Origin: Molanna angustata
Lineage: Eukaryota; Arthropoda; Insecta; Trichoptera; Molannidae
Assembly: GCA_963576475.1 (NCBI GenBank)
Contig: OY754972.1
Location: forward strand, 7,831,427 to 7,895,426
Direction: 5' to 3'
DNA length: 64,000 bases
The position numbers were made by a program, and so were the translations under genes. The notes under the pieces are model-generated. The model was not told the DNA's origin. It searched no databases and saw only the letters and a list, made by a program, of their open reading frames with translations. Positions 1 to 11,686 of the stretch are shown here, in pieces. The stretch's first letter is position 1, and every line of letters starts with the position of its first letter.

Positions 1-394
1 CCGGCAAGACGATCACAGTGTTAACTCTTTAGTAATAATCATAAAATTAATATCGACTCAAACATCGCGAACATCTGTAAATCATGTAAGTAATCTTTTA
101 TTTTGAAACCCTTCATCACTCAATTACTATTTCTATTTTTGACTGATTAACTGATTATCAAATTGCAATATCTTATTTAGTGATGTATGTTATTGGGAAG
201 TAATTTGGACACGCACTTAAAATCGCAACCTTCTGATATATAATATTCTCAATTAAATAACAACCCCAATAGCGTCTATTCCTAAATATTCATATCAAAA
301 TTTCAACCCACAAGGGCAAGTATACGATTTCTGTATTCATAATTTTTTACACATTAAATAGTATTATTGTTGATGTGTTGTGAGATATTTTTCA
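1..394. other. AT-rich sequence without recognised gene
   Basis: No coding frame, RNA or repeat was recognised here. The last part runs into dispersed repeat C. Confidence 0.5.
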
Positions 395-890
395 CCCATG
401 GAAATCGAAAATAAAACAGGCATCAATAACATCTCACATATGTAGTGTAGCAATGAGGTTTACAGCTCATTCTAAATGTAGTGCTTATTTAGGTGAGACG
501 AGACTGGTGTGTATGGATGCATGCATGTTTTACTTTATAACCTTATGCGCACCCTTACACCTGTCGCTGGTTACCCTGCGATGTAGGAAATGCCGTGATG
601 GTATGAATGAATGAATGTATCAGACTCGTGTAATGGATACACGCATGTGTCGTGTTTTACTTTATAATGTTATGCACACCCGCACACCTGTCGCTTGTTA
701 ACCCAACATTGTGGGAAATGCCGTGATGGTATAAATAAATGCATGTATCAGACTCGTGATATGGATACACACATGCGTCGTGTTTTACTTAATAATGTTA
801 TGCACACCCGCACACCTGTCGCTGGTCAACCCCGCATTGTGGGAAATGCCGTGACGGTATGAATGAATGAATGAATGGATGTATTAGACT
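395..890 (+). repeat. Dispersed repeat C, copy 1, with amplified 3' part
   Basis: The sequence matches, in opposite orientation, the stretch at 63440-63640. Shared landmarks in order are a GAAATCGAAAATA-like block, AATGAGGTT, TTAGGTGAGA, CACCTGTCGCT and GCCGTGATGGTATG. The end carries short ATGA runs like the 3' tail of a LINE, so this may be the untranslated 3' end of a non-LTR retrotransposon. That reading is inference, because no coding part is attached. Confidence 0.6.
484..885 (+). repeat. Tandem array, three units of about 128 bp
   Basis: CCTGTCGC recurs at 560, 687 and 816, each followed by GCCGTGATGGTAT or a close variant and an ATGA run. Units two and three are closer to each other than to unit one. 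The array sits at the 3' end of repeat C, so terminal amplification of that element is the simplest explanation. Confidence 0.85.
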
Positions 891-1489
891 TGTGTAAAAT
901 CTCCATTCAACACATTCGAAAACAAGATTCGCCTTTTTCGATACGTGATTTAGAATTGGCGAATGCCCCGGTTTATTGGAAAACAACCCTTCGTTGTGAG
1001 GGTCGGGGGCGCAAATACAGGCATTATCGACAGCCATCGTGAAAAATTGCCCGTTATTTTAACTGGGAAATTTATGTCGATTTCTCCTAAACTGAAATTG
1101 GAAGCCATTGCACCGAACCGCGCGCAACACCTACTTGCAGAAAAGGGTGAAAATAAAATATTTAAACCATCACCCATTTACCACATGTTGTTCAGTGTGA
1201 ACAAACCATTATCGTGTTATTAACATCAGACATAAAACCCATCATATGTAGATTAACGGGAAGCATTCTATTTTGCGTCCTTTGTTCAATTTCCGGGATC
1301 CTGGGTTCGATCCCCAGCGCAGAGGAGAAATTCATTTAACACTAGTGGACCCGACGGATGTTGTCCTGCCCGCTATTGGATCAGCAAACAATATTAAAAT
1401 AAACATACACCATCACGGTATGTTTCACAATGTGGGGTATAATTGGAAGCTCGACACATTCGTTTACACATCAGTTTCGTAACATCTAA
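891..1489. other. No recognised gene
   Basis: Short frames at 963-1223 and 1273-1482 match no family I know. A Pol III B-box-like word (GGGTTCGATCCCC) lies near 1303, but no A box or tRNA fold accompanies it. I see no supported feature. Confidence 0.4.
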
Positions 1490-1590
1490 AAAATTCAACA
1501 TTCTGAATGGGTGGTGTAACTATGTAAGATGTTATTGTTGCCTGTTGTATTTTCGATTACCCGGCTCTCACGGGACACCAAAAATGATAA
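1490..1590 (-). repeat. Fragment of dispersed repeat C
   Basis: The block around TATGTAAGATGTTATTG and TGTTGTATTTTCGATT matches the same part of repeat C at 63610-63655 in the same orientation. Only about 100 bp are recognisable. Confidence 0.5.
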
Positions 1591-2715
1591 TGGTTATAGA
1601 AAAAAAATCATCTTAATAGGCCCAGTCGTTTAGGAATTCAGTGACATACACACGTACAGTAGAATTATTTATAAATGTTTCGTATTTTATTGTTTATCTT
1701 AAAAGCTATTCTGTTTGCATAATACCAGGCGTACTTTTTAGGTTTTTTTTTGTATTTCTTTACAACTGTTGATTCTAAAGAAAAGGATTTATTAGAATTT
1801 AATTTAAACAACATCGGAACAGGCCTTGTAAGACAGTTAAAATAAAATTTAAACTATTTATTAAATTGTCGACAAGTCTTTTTTCCTACTTATATTTTTT
1901 ATACTGAATGTCATGTCCAACGCGATAAGCCATTACATTAAACTCCTCCACGCTTTTCTAGCCTCTGCCCGTTCCATGGTCGAAGCTCCTGAGAAACCAG
2001 TTATTCTTATGGTCCATCTTCCGAGAAGGTGCTCATTCCTGGGTTCGCTGTCCTACTTTGATATAAAATTGATCATAATTTCATTTATTGTTTTTTTGTA
2101 ATAAAAATAAGGATTGCTAGCTCGGTATTTGATGGTTCGCCACTGGTGTCACTTTTCCAAATCTACAAAAATGTACAATATAGGAAATATGGTCCAGATT
2201 TTAACTTTACGCCCCTGTCATACACATCAACAACCACATTCAGTATGGAAAAAAAATTCTACAATTGTTTTTGTAATAGAAACAAAAAATTCAAAATGTC
2301 AAAAACACGTACCATTAACAAGTCGTGGTATATCAAAAGACAATGGTATTTGACAGAATATTCATTGTTTTCGATTTAAAGGAACAAAAAGTTAACCAGA
2401 AGAATAAACTTCATAATTGATTGTGTTCCCAGTTTGGATTTGCGAGATAATTAATAAAACAAGTCTCCATAATGATTTAACGTGTGCAAAATGAATACAA
2501 ATTTGACATAAGTTACCACCTTCCTATAAGTTACTAGAGAAGAATTTAAAAATTTCATATGAAACTTTGTGGATCGCTGCAATATTTCTTTTATTTATTT
2601 ATTTAATAGAAAACTACGATATTTTAATATTTACATGAAATGAATATACATAATAATTAACAAGGAAACAAATAATAGGTTTTCACTTAAAGTAATACAT
2701 TGATAATATATACCT
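1591..2715. other. AT-rich sequence without recognised gene
   Basis: The short open frames here (1913-2101, 2114-2379) are at chance length for this composition and match no family I recognise. No RNA or repeat structure was seen. Confidence 0.45.
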
Positions 2716-3877
2716 ACTAATTTCATGTAACACATGAGATTCAAATGTCGATGGCGACAGTATGCATAATTGAAGAATAGGTATCAAACTATAAACTCTT
2801 AAACACAAGATATTTAATTTTTATATGAAACATGTAGGTATGTATGTCAGGAAAGGATAGTATGGAAGTCAGATGTATGTTTGTAGATTTAGTAGGTATC
2901 AAACAATTGAGTGAGATATTGTGTAGTATTTACTGCCTTACAAATTTTATTTATTGCCTTACAATTGTTCAATTTTAATAAAAAATTTGAGATGTATGTA
3001 CAACTACAATTTTCATATTTTATATAGAAAATTAAATTTTCTAGTTGGGGTGTTTCGGCTTTTTTTGATATTTTTAAAAACTTTGGAAATATAGGTAGTT
3101 AAACACATAAATTTATCACAAAAAAAATGTTAATCTTAATACAAAATGCTTGAGAAACTCTGAAATTTTTTTGAAAAAACAAATTCAAGATTTTGTATTT
3201 GTCTATATTAATACCAATTTTTTTTATTGTTTTTGAGCTATATGGAAAAATAAAGTAAAAATGTAAAAACCCCTGGCTGAAAATGTGTTTCGGCTTTTTT
3301 CGATATTTTTATAAACTTTGCAAATATAGGCAGTTAAAACACATAAATTTATCATAAAAAAAATGTTTAAAAAAAAAATATTTGAGAAACTCTGGAATTT
3401 TTTTGAAAATAATTTATTTGAGATTTTATATTTGTCTATATTTTTACCAATTCTTAAGGTTATAGCTCTTATGGTTTTTGAGATATATGGAAAAATAAAG
3501 TAAATATTCAAAAGTTGATAACCCCTGACTGAAACAAAATTTCAAAATTCTGAGTTAAAAAGCTTTATAGGCCTATAACTATCTATATATTCTGATATTT
3601 TGAGCTCTGTAAATTGAGCGGATCAAAAGTTGTAAGGGGGGGGGGACACAGACTCATATACTCACACAGACACACATTAAATATTCTACTCTGAATTCTG
3701 AGTAAATCCATATATGGAACATATATGGATTTATGCTGCGAAGCCTCTAAGTTGTTGTTTTTTTGACATCAAAGTCGGAAAAGCCGTAAAAAATGTAGAC
3801 CGTACATACAATTCTGGCTTGAAACTTTGTCGATATGTTAAGAGAACAAAGTTCTCTTGAACAAATCGATAGTTGGA
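2716..3877 (-). mobile_element. Helitron-like non-autonomous element (Hel copy 1)
   Basis: Read on the minus strand, it begins TCCAACTATCGATTTG and has the 5' hairpin whose arms meet at AGAGAAC/GTTCTCT. It ends with the CATGT-GTT-ACATG hairpin and a mutated CTAG (reads CTAAT on plus). The interior carries the family's usual blocks: a poly-G/C tract near 3637, the CAGTCAGGGGTTATCAAC block, and a segment that repeats itself at about 3050-3130 and 3290-3370, so this copy has an internal duplication. It has no coding capacity; frames such as 3224-3511 are shadows. Confidence 0.75.
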
Positions 3878-4581
3878 TAATGCGCTGCCACCCAATTCCC
3901 CAAGATTACCAAGAAGAAAAGAATATTTCTTTGGAATCGTTTCCTTCCAATACTCTGCAATAATTTTGATATTTTTAAAGCTCCATTAGATTGTTTTGCA
4001 TCATTAATTTGACAAATTATTCTCTCTGATCTCACAAACTACATATATATTTTTTGACCAAGAGAAAGACAATTATATGTCCGATGGGACGGTAAAACCT
4101 CTTCTCCATGTAATTTATTTGTCAAAATGAATAATGCATGAGGGAAGAGATTTATTCAAATCTTGAATGTTAGTCTTGTTCTCAATTGAAATAATATTTT
4201 GATTCTCCATTGTGATAGCAAAGAAAATTTGAATCCATCTCTTTACCAACGTCAAATTTCGCTCGAGCATCCTCAGAGAGGATTCGTATTAATTTGCGAA
4301 GGAAAAATTTGCATTCGCGCCGGATGGAAATTCACATTTATGTTTTTTTCTCTCGAAACGAGTAATTTGAAATATGATTAACTGAACGAATTTTCGTAAA
4401 ATCTCTGAATTAATTTTAGTATAACACATAATATGTGATTTGTTTAAGAAACTTAATTTGTGTGTCTGTAAAAAATTGCAAAGAAATTATGTATGTCTGC
4501 ATTTATTTCGTTTTTGCATGTTTTTTTCATTAAAATATTTAACTTAAAAAAAAGGAGTGAATATTGCAAAGAAAAATTTAA
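3878..4581. other. No recognised gene
   Basis: Frames at 3838-4035 and 4199-4381 match nothing I know. No tandem or inverted repeats were noticed. Confidence 0.4.
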
Positions 4582-5249
4582 GGGGGGACTACTGCCAACT
4601 TACCTATTTTTCAATTTGATATACCATAATTATTTCTTATCAAATCGTTTTGAAAAAAATAATTGATATAGTTTGGGTATTAATAAACAAAAATATATCT
4701 TTACCTTTTGATAATGTTCTGTATAAATTATTGTAGAAAAATAATGGCATACCCCGATTTTCAACGTTTTTCTTATATTTTTAATAAAATATAAGGCGTA
4801 GTTCAACATATTTTTTTTTAAATTAAAGAACACAAAAATATCTAGAAAAAATATGACGTTTCGTTGCATTAATGTTTCAGGTTTAGTAAATAAACCTAAA
4901 AAAACATTTATTTTTCCATTCAGCGCCATTGCGAAATAAAAGTTTTTTTGGTTTATTAACTTAACCTGATGCATTAATGCAACGTTACATCGTATCTTCT
5001 TTAATTTATAAAAAAAAATATAATGCTGTATACCTTATAATTTTTTAGAAATTTAAGATAAATGTCAAAAATCGGGGTATGCTTATTATTTTCCTACAAG
5101 AATATATACAGAATATAATTAAAAATTAAGGTATATCTTTCTTTATTAATATCCAAATTAACTAGGTTATTTCTTTCAAAAGGATTCGTTTTGTAGTAAT
5201 GATGCAAATTAAAATTGAAAAAATAGGTACGTTGGCAGCAAGTCACCAT
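4582..5249. mobile_element. Foldback DNA element M1 with long terminal inverted repeats
   Basis: The left end (GACTACTGCCAACTTACC after a G run) is the inverted counterpart of the right end (GGTACGTTGGCAGCAAGTCACC region). Matching inverted blocks continue inward: GGCATACCCCGATTTT near 4745 against AAAATCGGGGTATGC near 5075. The arms span roughly 200 bp each, so the whole element can fold. A second copy with the same arms is at 32263-33333. It has no transposase. Long arms suggest a Mutator-like or other foldback family; the assignment is inferred from the second copy's target duplication. Confidence 0.7.
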
Positions 5250-5559
5250 CTTATGCAAAAAAACGCAAAAGTTCTCCTCCAGGAAATGTTTTTATTTTTT
5301 ATTTATTTTCTATTATCTAACCAAATGTTTGTGCATTTTTTTTGTTTTCATATCAATGTAGGTTAATTTTAGTTTGTATGTTTTGTGAAATGTGACTCAC
5401 TTCAAAACACGACAAATTATCTTTTCGAATTTGAGTCATACATAAATATGTATTAATCCTTATTTTATCTGAAAAATATTGTTATAGTGTGTATTTTGTG
5501 TTATTTTTTTTTAAATAAATGAATAAAAAGTCAAAAAATTGTTCTTCTTGAATTCCCAA
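5250..5559. other. No recognised gene
   Basis: AT-rich spacer between element M1 and a SINE; nothing supported. Confidence 0.4.
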
Positions 5560-5743
5560 TTTTTTTTTTAATTTAAAAAATGAATATGTCCTTGTTAAAC
5601 AAGTACATATACATCTTCCTAAGTTCCCTAAAACAAGCATAAATGCTTGTGCTATAGGTGAACGAAATCGGTCGAGGCAGGATTCGAACTCGCGACCACT
5701 GGATTACTAGCCCAGCGTGCTAACATCCATCAATCAATCGACC
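5560..5743 (-). mobile_element. tRNA-Thr-derived SINE, copy 1
   Basis: On the minus strand the head reads as a decayed tRNA: an anticodon stem CTGGG/TCCAG around loop CTAGTAA (anticodon AGT, threonine), followed by the B box GGTCGCGAGTTCGAATCC. The body continues through CCTATAGCAC and a unique part to an A-rich tail, seen as the T run at 5560 on plus. The 5' acceptor/D part is disrupted by an ATTGATTG-type repeat. The better copy is at 43330-43522. Confidence 0.75.
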
Positions 5744-5910
5744 AATCCAAATCTTTTATTTAGTTTTGATTACCTGCTTGATTCACAGAGAATTAAATTA
5801 TAGAAGTATAGAAAATTTTAGGCCAACAAAACCTTTTCACTCAGAATTATTGTTACTGATTCAATCAATTTTTGAATATTTGTTTTTATTATATTTAATT
5901 TTTATATTAC

Positions 5911-5979
5911 TTCTCGGGCAACTAACAGGTACTATGCCAAATATTAATTAGACACGCATCCAATAACAAGTTGCCACAT
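5911..5979 (-). mobile_element. 3' end of SINE family B (5'-truncated)
   Basis: The block TTCTCGGGCAACTAACAGGT followed by an AAATATTAATT block and ACAAGTTGCCACATT matches the 3' part of the SINE at 7695-7890. Only the tail part is present, as expected for a 5'-truncated retroposed copy. Confidence 0.65.
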
Positions 5980-5990
5980 TTTTTTTTGTC

Positions 5991-6892
5991 TACATTGATT
6001 CATACATTTTGTGTGGCAGTATACACTATACAATTTCTACAGGGGCTCTCAATTGTTTGATACTTAAATCTCCAAACATACATTCATACATACAATCAAG
6101 CTGGCTGTTTTTATATTCTGGGTAGGAAAAAAGGACTGACCTTCATACTATCCTATCCTGACATACATACCTACATGTTTTACATGGAAAACAAAATATT
6201 TTAAAATTTTTATTAATTCCTCTCTTAAAGAAATAACATCACTTAGAATATTCAAAATGAATATTAAAAATACATCATAAATTATGGGAGGACAGAACTA
6301 ACACAAATACTTAATATTCAACAATCACTATTTAAATAATTCAAAATTAAAATTATTAACAACATTTGTAACTATGCAGTATTGTATTTGTGATGCTCTT
6401 TGAGTAACACATAAAATATTTGATTTGATTTGGGAATCATGTGATTCATATTTTTTACACCAACATAGTTAACTAGTCTCTTTCTATGGCTCTGAAATAA
6501 AAATCGCGTCAGAGATTGTATTTATCACAGGTATTATGGAGGACATTGGGATCTGGTTGATCTGTTTTGTGTGAGCCTATATGTTTGTTATGGTAATTAT
6601 TGTGATTGCAGAAAGTTGAGATTGTGTACATATTTAGTGTGGAACGGGAAAAATCACCTGGTTCATAATTGCATATAATTGTCAATATAACTTGTAAACT
6701 GCTAGCCCTAGAACAAGATTTCCTAGTTGGGCAGCAGTAATCTACTTATTGTTGTCATTATAAATATGGTGTGATAAATAAACATAAATAAATAAATAAT
6801 TTGTGTTTAAGTGTTTATAATTTGGTTCGTATTCTTCAATTAAGCATACTGTCGCCATCGACAGTTGAATCTCATGTATTACACGCAACTAG
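5991..6892 (+). mobile_element. Hel copy 2, 5'-truncated and interrupted
   Basis: Begins inside the family at the block that reads GCTTCATACAATTTGTATGGC in other copies and ends with ATCGACAGTTGAATCTCATG, the 3' hairpin region and CTAG followed by T at 6889-6893. About 575 bp of a LINE 3' end are inserted at 6225-6799, splitting the 3' third. Confidence 0.7.
6225..6799 (+). mobile_element. LINE 3' end inserted in Hel copy 2
   Basis: This block is foreign to Hel and ends in GGTGTGATAAATAAACAT followed by AAATA repeats, the form of a LINE 3' tail. The part CTGCTAGCCCTAGAACAAG ... CTAGTTGGGCAGCAGT recurs inverted at 62612-62662 with the same tail. No coding part remains, so the clade is not known. 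Confidence 0.55.
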
Positions 6893-7394
6893 TGAATAAG
6901 TATTTTTTTCTTTATTCATGAATTTGAAAGAAACTAATTGATAACAAGAATTTGAAAGAACTGAATTGATCGAAGGAAATATCAGCTATCGTTGAGGGTT
7001 TTTTTATTTAGTACTTTTAGTAGAGGGTTAAATATATTATATTAACCTGTGCATATGACAATAGATTTTGTCGGCCTTCTGATATGAGAAAATCGAATGC
7101 CGACGATTTTAAACAATTCACGGTTAAATTAAATATTTACTGTCTCAAAATTGTGGGTACATTCCCGAAATTATGTATAATAAATCTACAATCGGAATCT
7201 ACAAATAACCTCCAATTATACATATTAATGAATTCTAAAACCATGAATGGGTTGACATTTTCTCCGGTAGGAAATTATTGTACAGAGTTCAAAATGGTTT
7301 CAAACAATACAGTAATGATAGGATTCAATTGTATTGTAACCGGTATATACATAGTAGTTTTTTATTTCTCAATAACCCACATATTGTAGTTGAT
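6893..7394. other. Unassigned; one 101-codon open frame
   Basis: The frame at 7084-7389 (plus) is longer than most in this composition. Its start (FKQFTVKLNIYCLKIVGTFP) faintly recalls the N-terminus of insect chemoreceptors, but the remainder does not continue convincingly and no splice sites were established. I would not call it a gene. Confidence 0.25.
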
Positions 7395-7680
<286 letters not shown>

Positions 7681-7694
7681 TTAATTTAAATAGC

Positions 7695-7890
7695 TTCTCG
7701 GGCAACTAACAGGTAATATGTCAAATATTAATTTAACATGCACGCATTAACAAGTTGCCACATTCTGGAGACTTATCCAGATCCAGACTGAATACACAAT
7801 TAAAAATTGTGTCTTCAGCGGGAATCAAACCCGGGACCTTTGGATCAGAAGTCAGATACCCAGCCAACTGAGCCACAAAGGACGACAATG
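7695..7890 (-). mobile_element. tRNA-derived SINE family B, full-length copy
   Basis: On minus the head has the A box TGGCTCAGTTGG and B box GGTCCCGGGTTTGATTCCC at tRNA spacing. The anticodon loop reads CTTCTGA (TCT, arginine) but the stem is decayed. The unique body ends in ACAAGTTGCC reversed and ACCTGTTAGTTGCCCGAGAA. Related copies are at 27155-27330 (plus) and 5911-5979. Confidence 0.75.
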
Positions 7891-8199
7891 ATGTTTTGAT
7901 TAAACTTGGACATGTCAAACACTATCCGCATCCGGAACAGTACGACACGCACGGACGCACTAGATATATAAATCGAACAGAAACTTAAATTATCTTACTA
8001 GTTGCATGTAACACATGAGATCCAACTGTCGATAGCAATAGTATGTATAGTTGAAGAATAAAAATCAAACTATAAACCCATATATCCAAATTATTGAAAA
8101 TTTTAACACATGTTGGTATGTATGTCAAGATAAGACAGTATGGAGGTCAGTCCTCTTTTCCTTTCCGGAATATGAAAACAGCATGATGGTTCTGTATGT

Positions 8200-9365
8200 A
8201 TTTATTTATTTATTTATTTATTTAGGGACAAATACAGTCTTAAAATACTAAAATGGAATAATACACTATAAAATAAAAACAAACAGACCAATTACATATG
8301 TCCACAGATATTAAATATAAAACATTTCAAGCATCATAAATTTAAATATAACTAAGATGTATGTTTGCCTGTGACGGGAAAGGAAAAGGATGGGAAAAAG
8401 ATTATGACAGTTAAATTGTTATATTTTTGTTACAAACAACAACTCAAAATGTAAATAAAAGTATACAAAAGATAATATTAGAAAAAACAAAAATAACTAA
8501 CAAAAAAAAAAAAAATTCAACATACGAGTTCATGCTATGCACTTATAGAGAGAATTTTTGTATGCGTTATTACTAGCGGTGAATATATCAGAATATGTGA
8601 TACTGGCTGAGAGGTTGACATTATAGAAGTTACAAGCCCTTTTGATAAACTCATTTTGATTAGAATTAGTGTTACTTCGAGGAACATAAAACAAGTAGTT
8701 CAATCTGCCATTTCGCAACGGCGCATGGAAATTAATTTTATTTAATAAATCAGGACAGTCAACTTTTGAATTAATAATTTTAAAGAGAAACATTTGATCC
8801 GCAACTTCTCTCCTGTGTACGATTTTTTTCATTCGGAAATGTTTCTCAATTTCATCATAAGAACTGTATATGTTATATGATTTGAAATTTAAGAATTTTA
8901 GAAATCGTTTTTGAACTCTTTCTAGTCGATCAACGTATATACTGTAGCGTGGGTTCCAAATCTGTGAACAATACTCTAAATGTGGACGAACATAACTATT
9001 GTAAAGGAGCAAGAACGTTCTGAAGTTGGTGAAAAATTTACATGTTCTTAGAACAAAACCCAGGCTCTTTGTTGCCTTAGTGACTATGCTATTAATATGA
9101 GCCTCAAAAGTAAGTTTTGAGTCCAGAATAACTCCAAGATCACATACACAGTCTTTGTTTGATAAGAGCGACCCAGAAATATTATAATTATGGATTACTT
9201 TATTACGGTTACGAGTAAAGGTAACTTTGTAACATTTAGATATATTTATAAAGAGTTTATTTTCATGGCAATATTGGGACAATCGATCAAGATCTTCCTG
9301 TAGGCTCACACAACTACTAACTGAGTTGATGGGAAGGAAAATCTTCATATCATCCGCAAAAAGAA
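8200..9365 (-). mobile_element. 5'-truncated Jockey-like LINE inserted in Hel copy 3
   Basis: On minus it runs from the RT catalytic FADD codons near 9358 to a 3' AAAT-repeat tail at 8200. The host Hel sequence resumes on both sides with GTATGT at 8194-8199 and 9366-9371, a 6-bp target duplication. The 3' UTR of about 330 bp recurs, again alone, at 42388-42614. Confidence 0.85.
8530..9348 (-). pseudogene. LINE reverse transcriptase C-terminal part (Jockey-like)
   Basis: A 272-residue frame covers the end of the RT palm, thumb and C-terminal region of a non-LTR retrotransposon. The catalytic FADD lies just upstream of the first methionine in the same frame (near 9358), so the annotated start is not biological: the element is 5'-truncated there. 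Recognisable pieces are LQEDLDRLSQYC, the GVILDSKLTFEAHI block typical after the RT domain, and YVRPHLEYCSQIWNP. The endonuclease and most of the RT are missing, so the product cannot act by itself. The frame is nevertheless uninterrupted, which suggests a fairly young insertion. The family assignment (Jockey or a neighbour such as CR1) comes from motif memory. Confidence 0.85.
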
Positions 9366-10138
9366 GTATGTTTGGATATTAAGATCCTATCAAACTATTA
9401 AGTCTTCTTACATACATATTGTGTATAGGCGACTGCCATATAAATTGTATGAAGCGATGTCGTCACTAAATTCAATTTTTATAAAAATTGTTAAAAAAAA
9501 TTTGAGATGTACAAATACAATGTTAATATTTTTTATATAAAATTAAATTATCTAGTTGGGGTATTTCGGCTTTTTTTCGATATTTTTAAAAAGTTTGGAA
9601 ATATAGGCAGTTAAACTCATAAATTTATAATAAAAAAAATATTTTTCTTAAAAAAAGTGTTTGAGAAACCCTGGATTTTTTTTGAAAAAAAAAACCGATT
9701 TGAGATTTTTTATTTGTCTATGTTTGTACCAATTTTCAGCGTTCTAGCTTTTATGGTTTCTGAGATATATGGAAAAATAAACCAAAAATTCAAAAGTTGA
9801 TAACCCCTGACTGAAACAACAATTCACAATTCTGAGTATAAAAAATTTGTAAGCCTATAAAAAAATCTTTATTCTGAAATTTTAGGCTTTGTGAATCCAG
9901 CAAATCACACACACAGACACACAGACACACACACACAAAACTCACATAAAATGTTCTACTCCGAATTGTGAGAAAATCCATGTATGGGAACATATATGCT
10001 GCGAGGCCTCTAGTTGGTGCTATTAGCATGCAAAAAGTCCACTACATCATACAAAATTTTCCTTCGTACACACATCTTGGCTTAATAATGTCGATTCATT
10101 AAGAGAATTGAATTCTCATGAACGAATCGACAGTTGGA

Positions 10139-10744
10139 TTATGACAGCATCATAATATGTCTGAAACATCCATAAAGTGTTCATCTACACAAGTTCCAAT
10201 TTGTCGGTAAAACTTTGTTCTGGGGATTTTATTACCGAGAACAGTTAGTTAATTTATTATATGGACTCTGTTTACAATCGTGAATGTGGTGTTTTATGAG
10301 AACTGTACAAATAAATACATCGCTTCCAACAATGTCTTATTTATGATTTTGTATGAATGGAAAAATAATAAATAAGACGACGTTTTATGAAGGCTTAAAT
10401 TGTTGAAGATCTGGAGACAACAGTCGTTAAACTATCAATGTACAAGATGTTATGAAATTTCAGTGCGGTAATAAATTCCATATTGATATCATAGGAGTTT
10501 ATTTATTAAAATCGACAAATCATCTTATTTAGTTGACGTCCTACAATGCAATATATAATAAGGTGAGCCACGAACATATGAATGAAGTTGTCTTAATCAA
10601 AACGTAATAGTGAAAACATGTTTCTGAATGATGAATTATATTTACATACAACGTTTCTTGACAATAAAACAACGTTATCTGTCTTTGAATTTAAATTGAA
10701 GTTTTTTGAAAATAATGAAAATATCTCACTTTTATTCTATAAAA
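10139..10744. other. No recognised gene
   Basis: AT-rich spacer between two Hel copies; nothing supported on either strand. Confidence 0.45.
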
Positions 10745-11686
10745 CTAGTTGCATCTAACACATGAGATCCAACTGTCGATGACGATAGTATATACAGTTG
10801 AAAAAAACGTACCAAACTATAAACACTTAAATCCAAATTATTGAGTATTTTAAGATATTTTGTGTTCTATACAAAACTTTGTTATGTACGTCAAGATAGG
10901 ATTGTTTAGAGGTCAGTCCTTTTTTCCTACCCAGAATATGAAAACAGCATGATGGTATGTATATATGTTTGGAGATGAAGTATCAAACTATTGAGTCCCC
11001 GTAGATATTGTGTAGTGTATACTGCCATACAAATTGTATGAAACGATGTCGAAACTAAATAAAATTTTTACAAAATTTTTTAAAATATGTCTGAGTTGTG
11101 CTACTATTTTTCATAGAAATTTAAATTATCTAGTTTAAATTATCGTTTTTCCATATTAAGAAAATTTTGAAATATAGGCATTTAAACATGAATTACGATG
11201 AAAAAAAAATTCTCAATAAAAATGAAAAATCAGATTTTGTTTTTGTCTATAAATTAGAACGTTGAATAAGTATAAGTATATACATATACTTATTTTCAAC
11301 TTTCTAATTTTTAAGGTTTTTGAGATATATGGAAAAATAGAGCAATAATTCAAAAGTTGATAAATCCTGACTGAAACAAAAATTCGTAATTCTGAGTATA
11401 AAAGTTTTTGTAGGCTTAAAATTTTCTATACTTATTTGAAATTTAAGGCTCCATGAATCAAGTGAATCAAAAGTTATAAGGGGGGGGGACAGACACACTA
11501 AATGTTCTACTCCAAGTTTTAAGAAAATCCATGTATGGAACATATATGCTACAAGTTGGTGTTTTTTGAATTCAAAGTTGAAAAACCATAAAAATGTAGA
11601 CCTAGCATACAAATCTCGCACATCTTGGATTGAAAATTTGTCGATCTGTGAAGAGAAATAAATTCTCTCGAGTAAATCGATAGTTA
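10745..11686 (-). mobile_element. Hel copy 4
   Basis: Starts on plus with CTAGTTGCAT and AACACATGAGATCCAACTGTC, preceded by A as the family requires, and ends in ATCGATAGTT. The 5' hairpin has a third arm version (GAGAAAT with ATTCTC). The 3' hairpin is broken by one base (GCATCT). The 11304-11729 frame is a shadow of this element. Confidence 0.75.

Larger units (their letters stand above)
7998..10138 (-). mobile_element. Hel copy 3, full length, split by a LINE
   Basis: Minus-strand ends are canonical: TCCAACTGTCGATTCG at 10138 and, at 7998, the CATGT-GTT-ACATG hairpin plus CTAG followed by T. The 5' hairpin is the variant type, with arms TCGATTC/GAATCGA and GAGAATT/AATTCTC. Without the 1.17 kb LINE at 8200-9365, the copy is about 975 bp. 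The short duplication GTATGT borders the insertion. Confidence 0.85.

Noticed and set aside
1290..1325. B-box-like GGGTTCGATCCCC
   Set aside because: No A box or tRNA fold upstream at the right distance, and no second copy in the window.
3224..3511. 95-codon minus frame, and similar ones at 11304-11729 and 41883-42086
   Set aside because: They lie wholly within Hel copies, are not conserved as frames between copies, and have no domain.
7084..7389. 101-codon frame resembling a chemoreceptor N-terminus
   Set aside because: Resemblance is limited to about 20 residues; no transmembrane pattern or splice structure follows.
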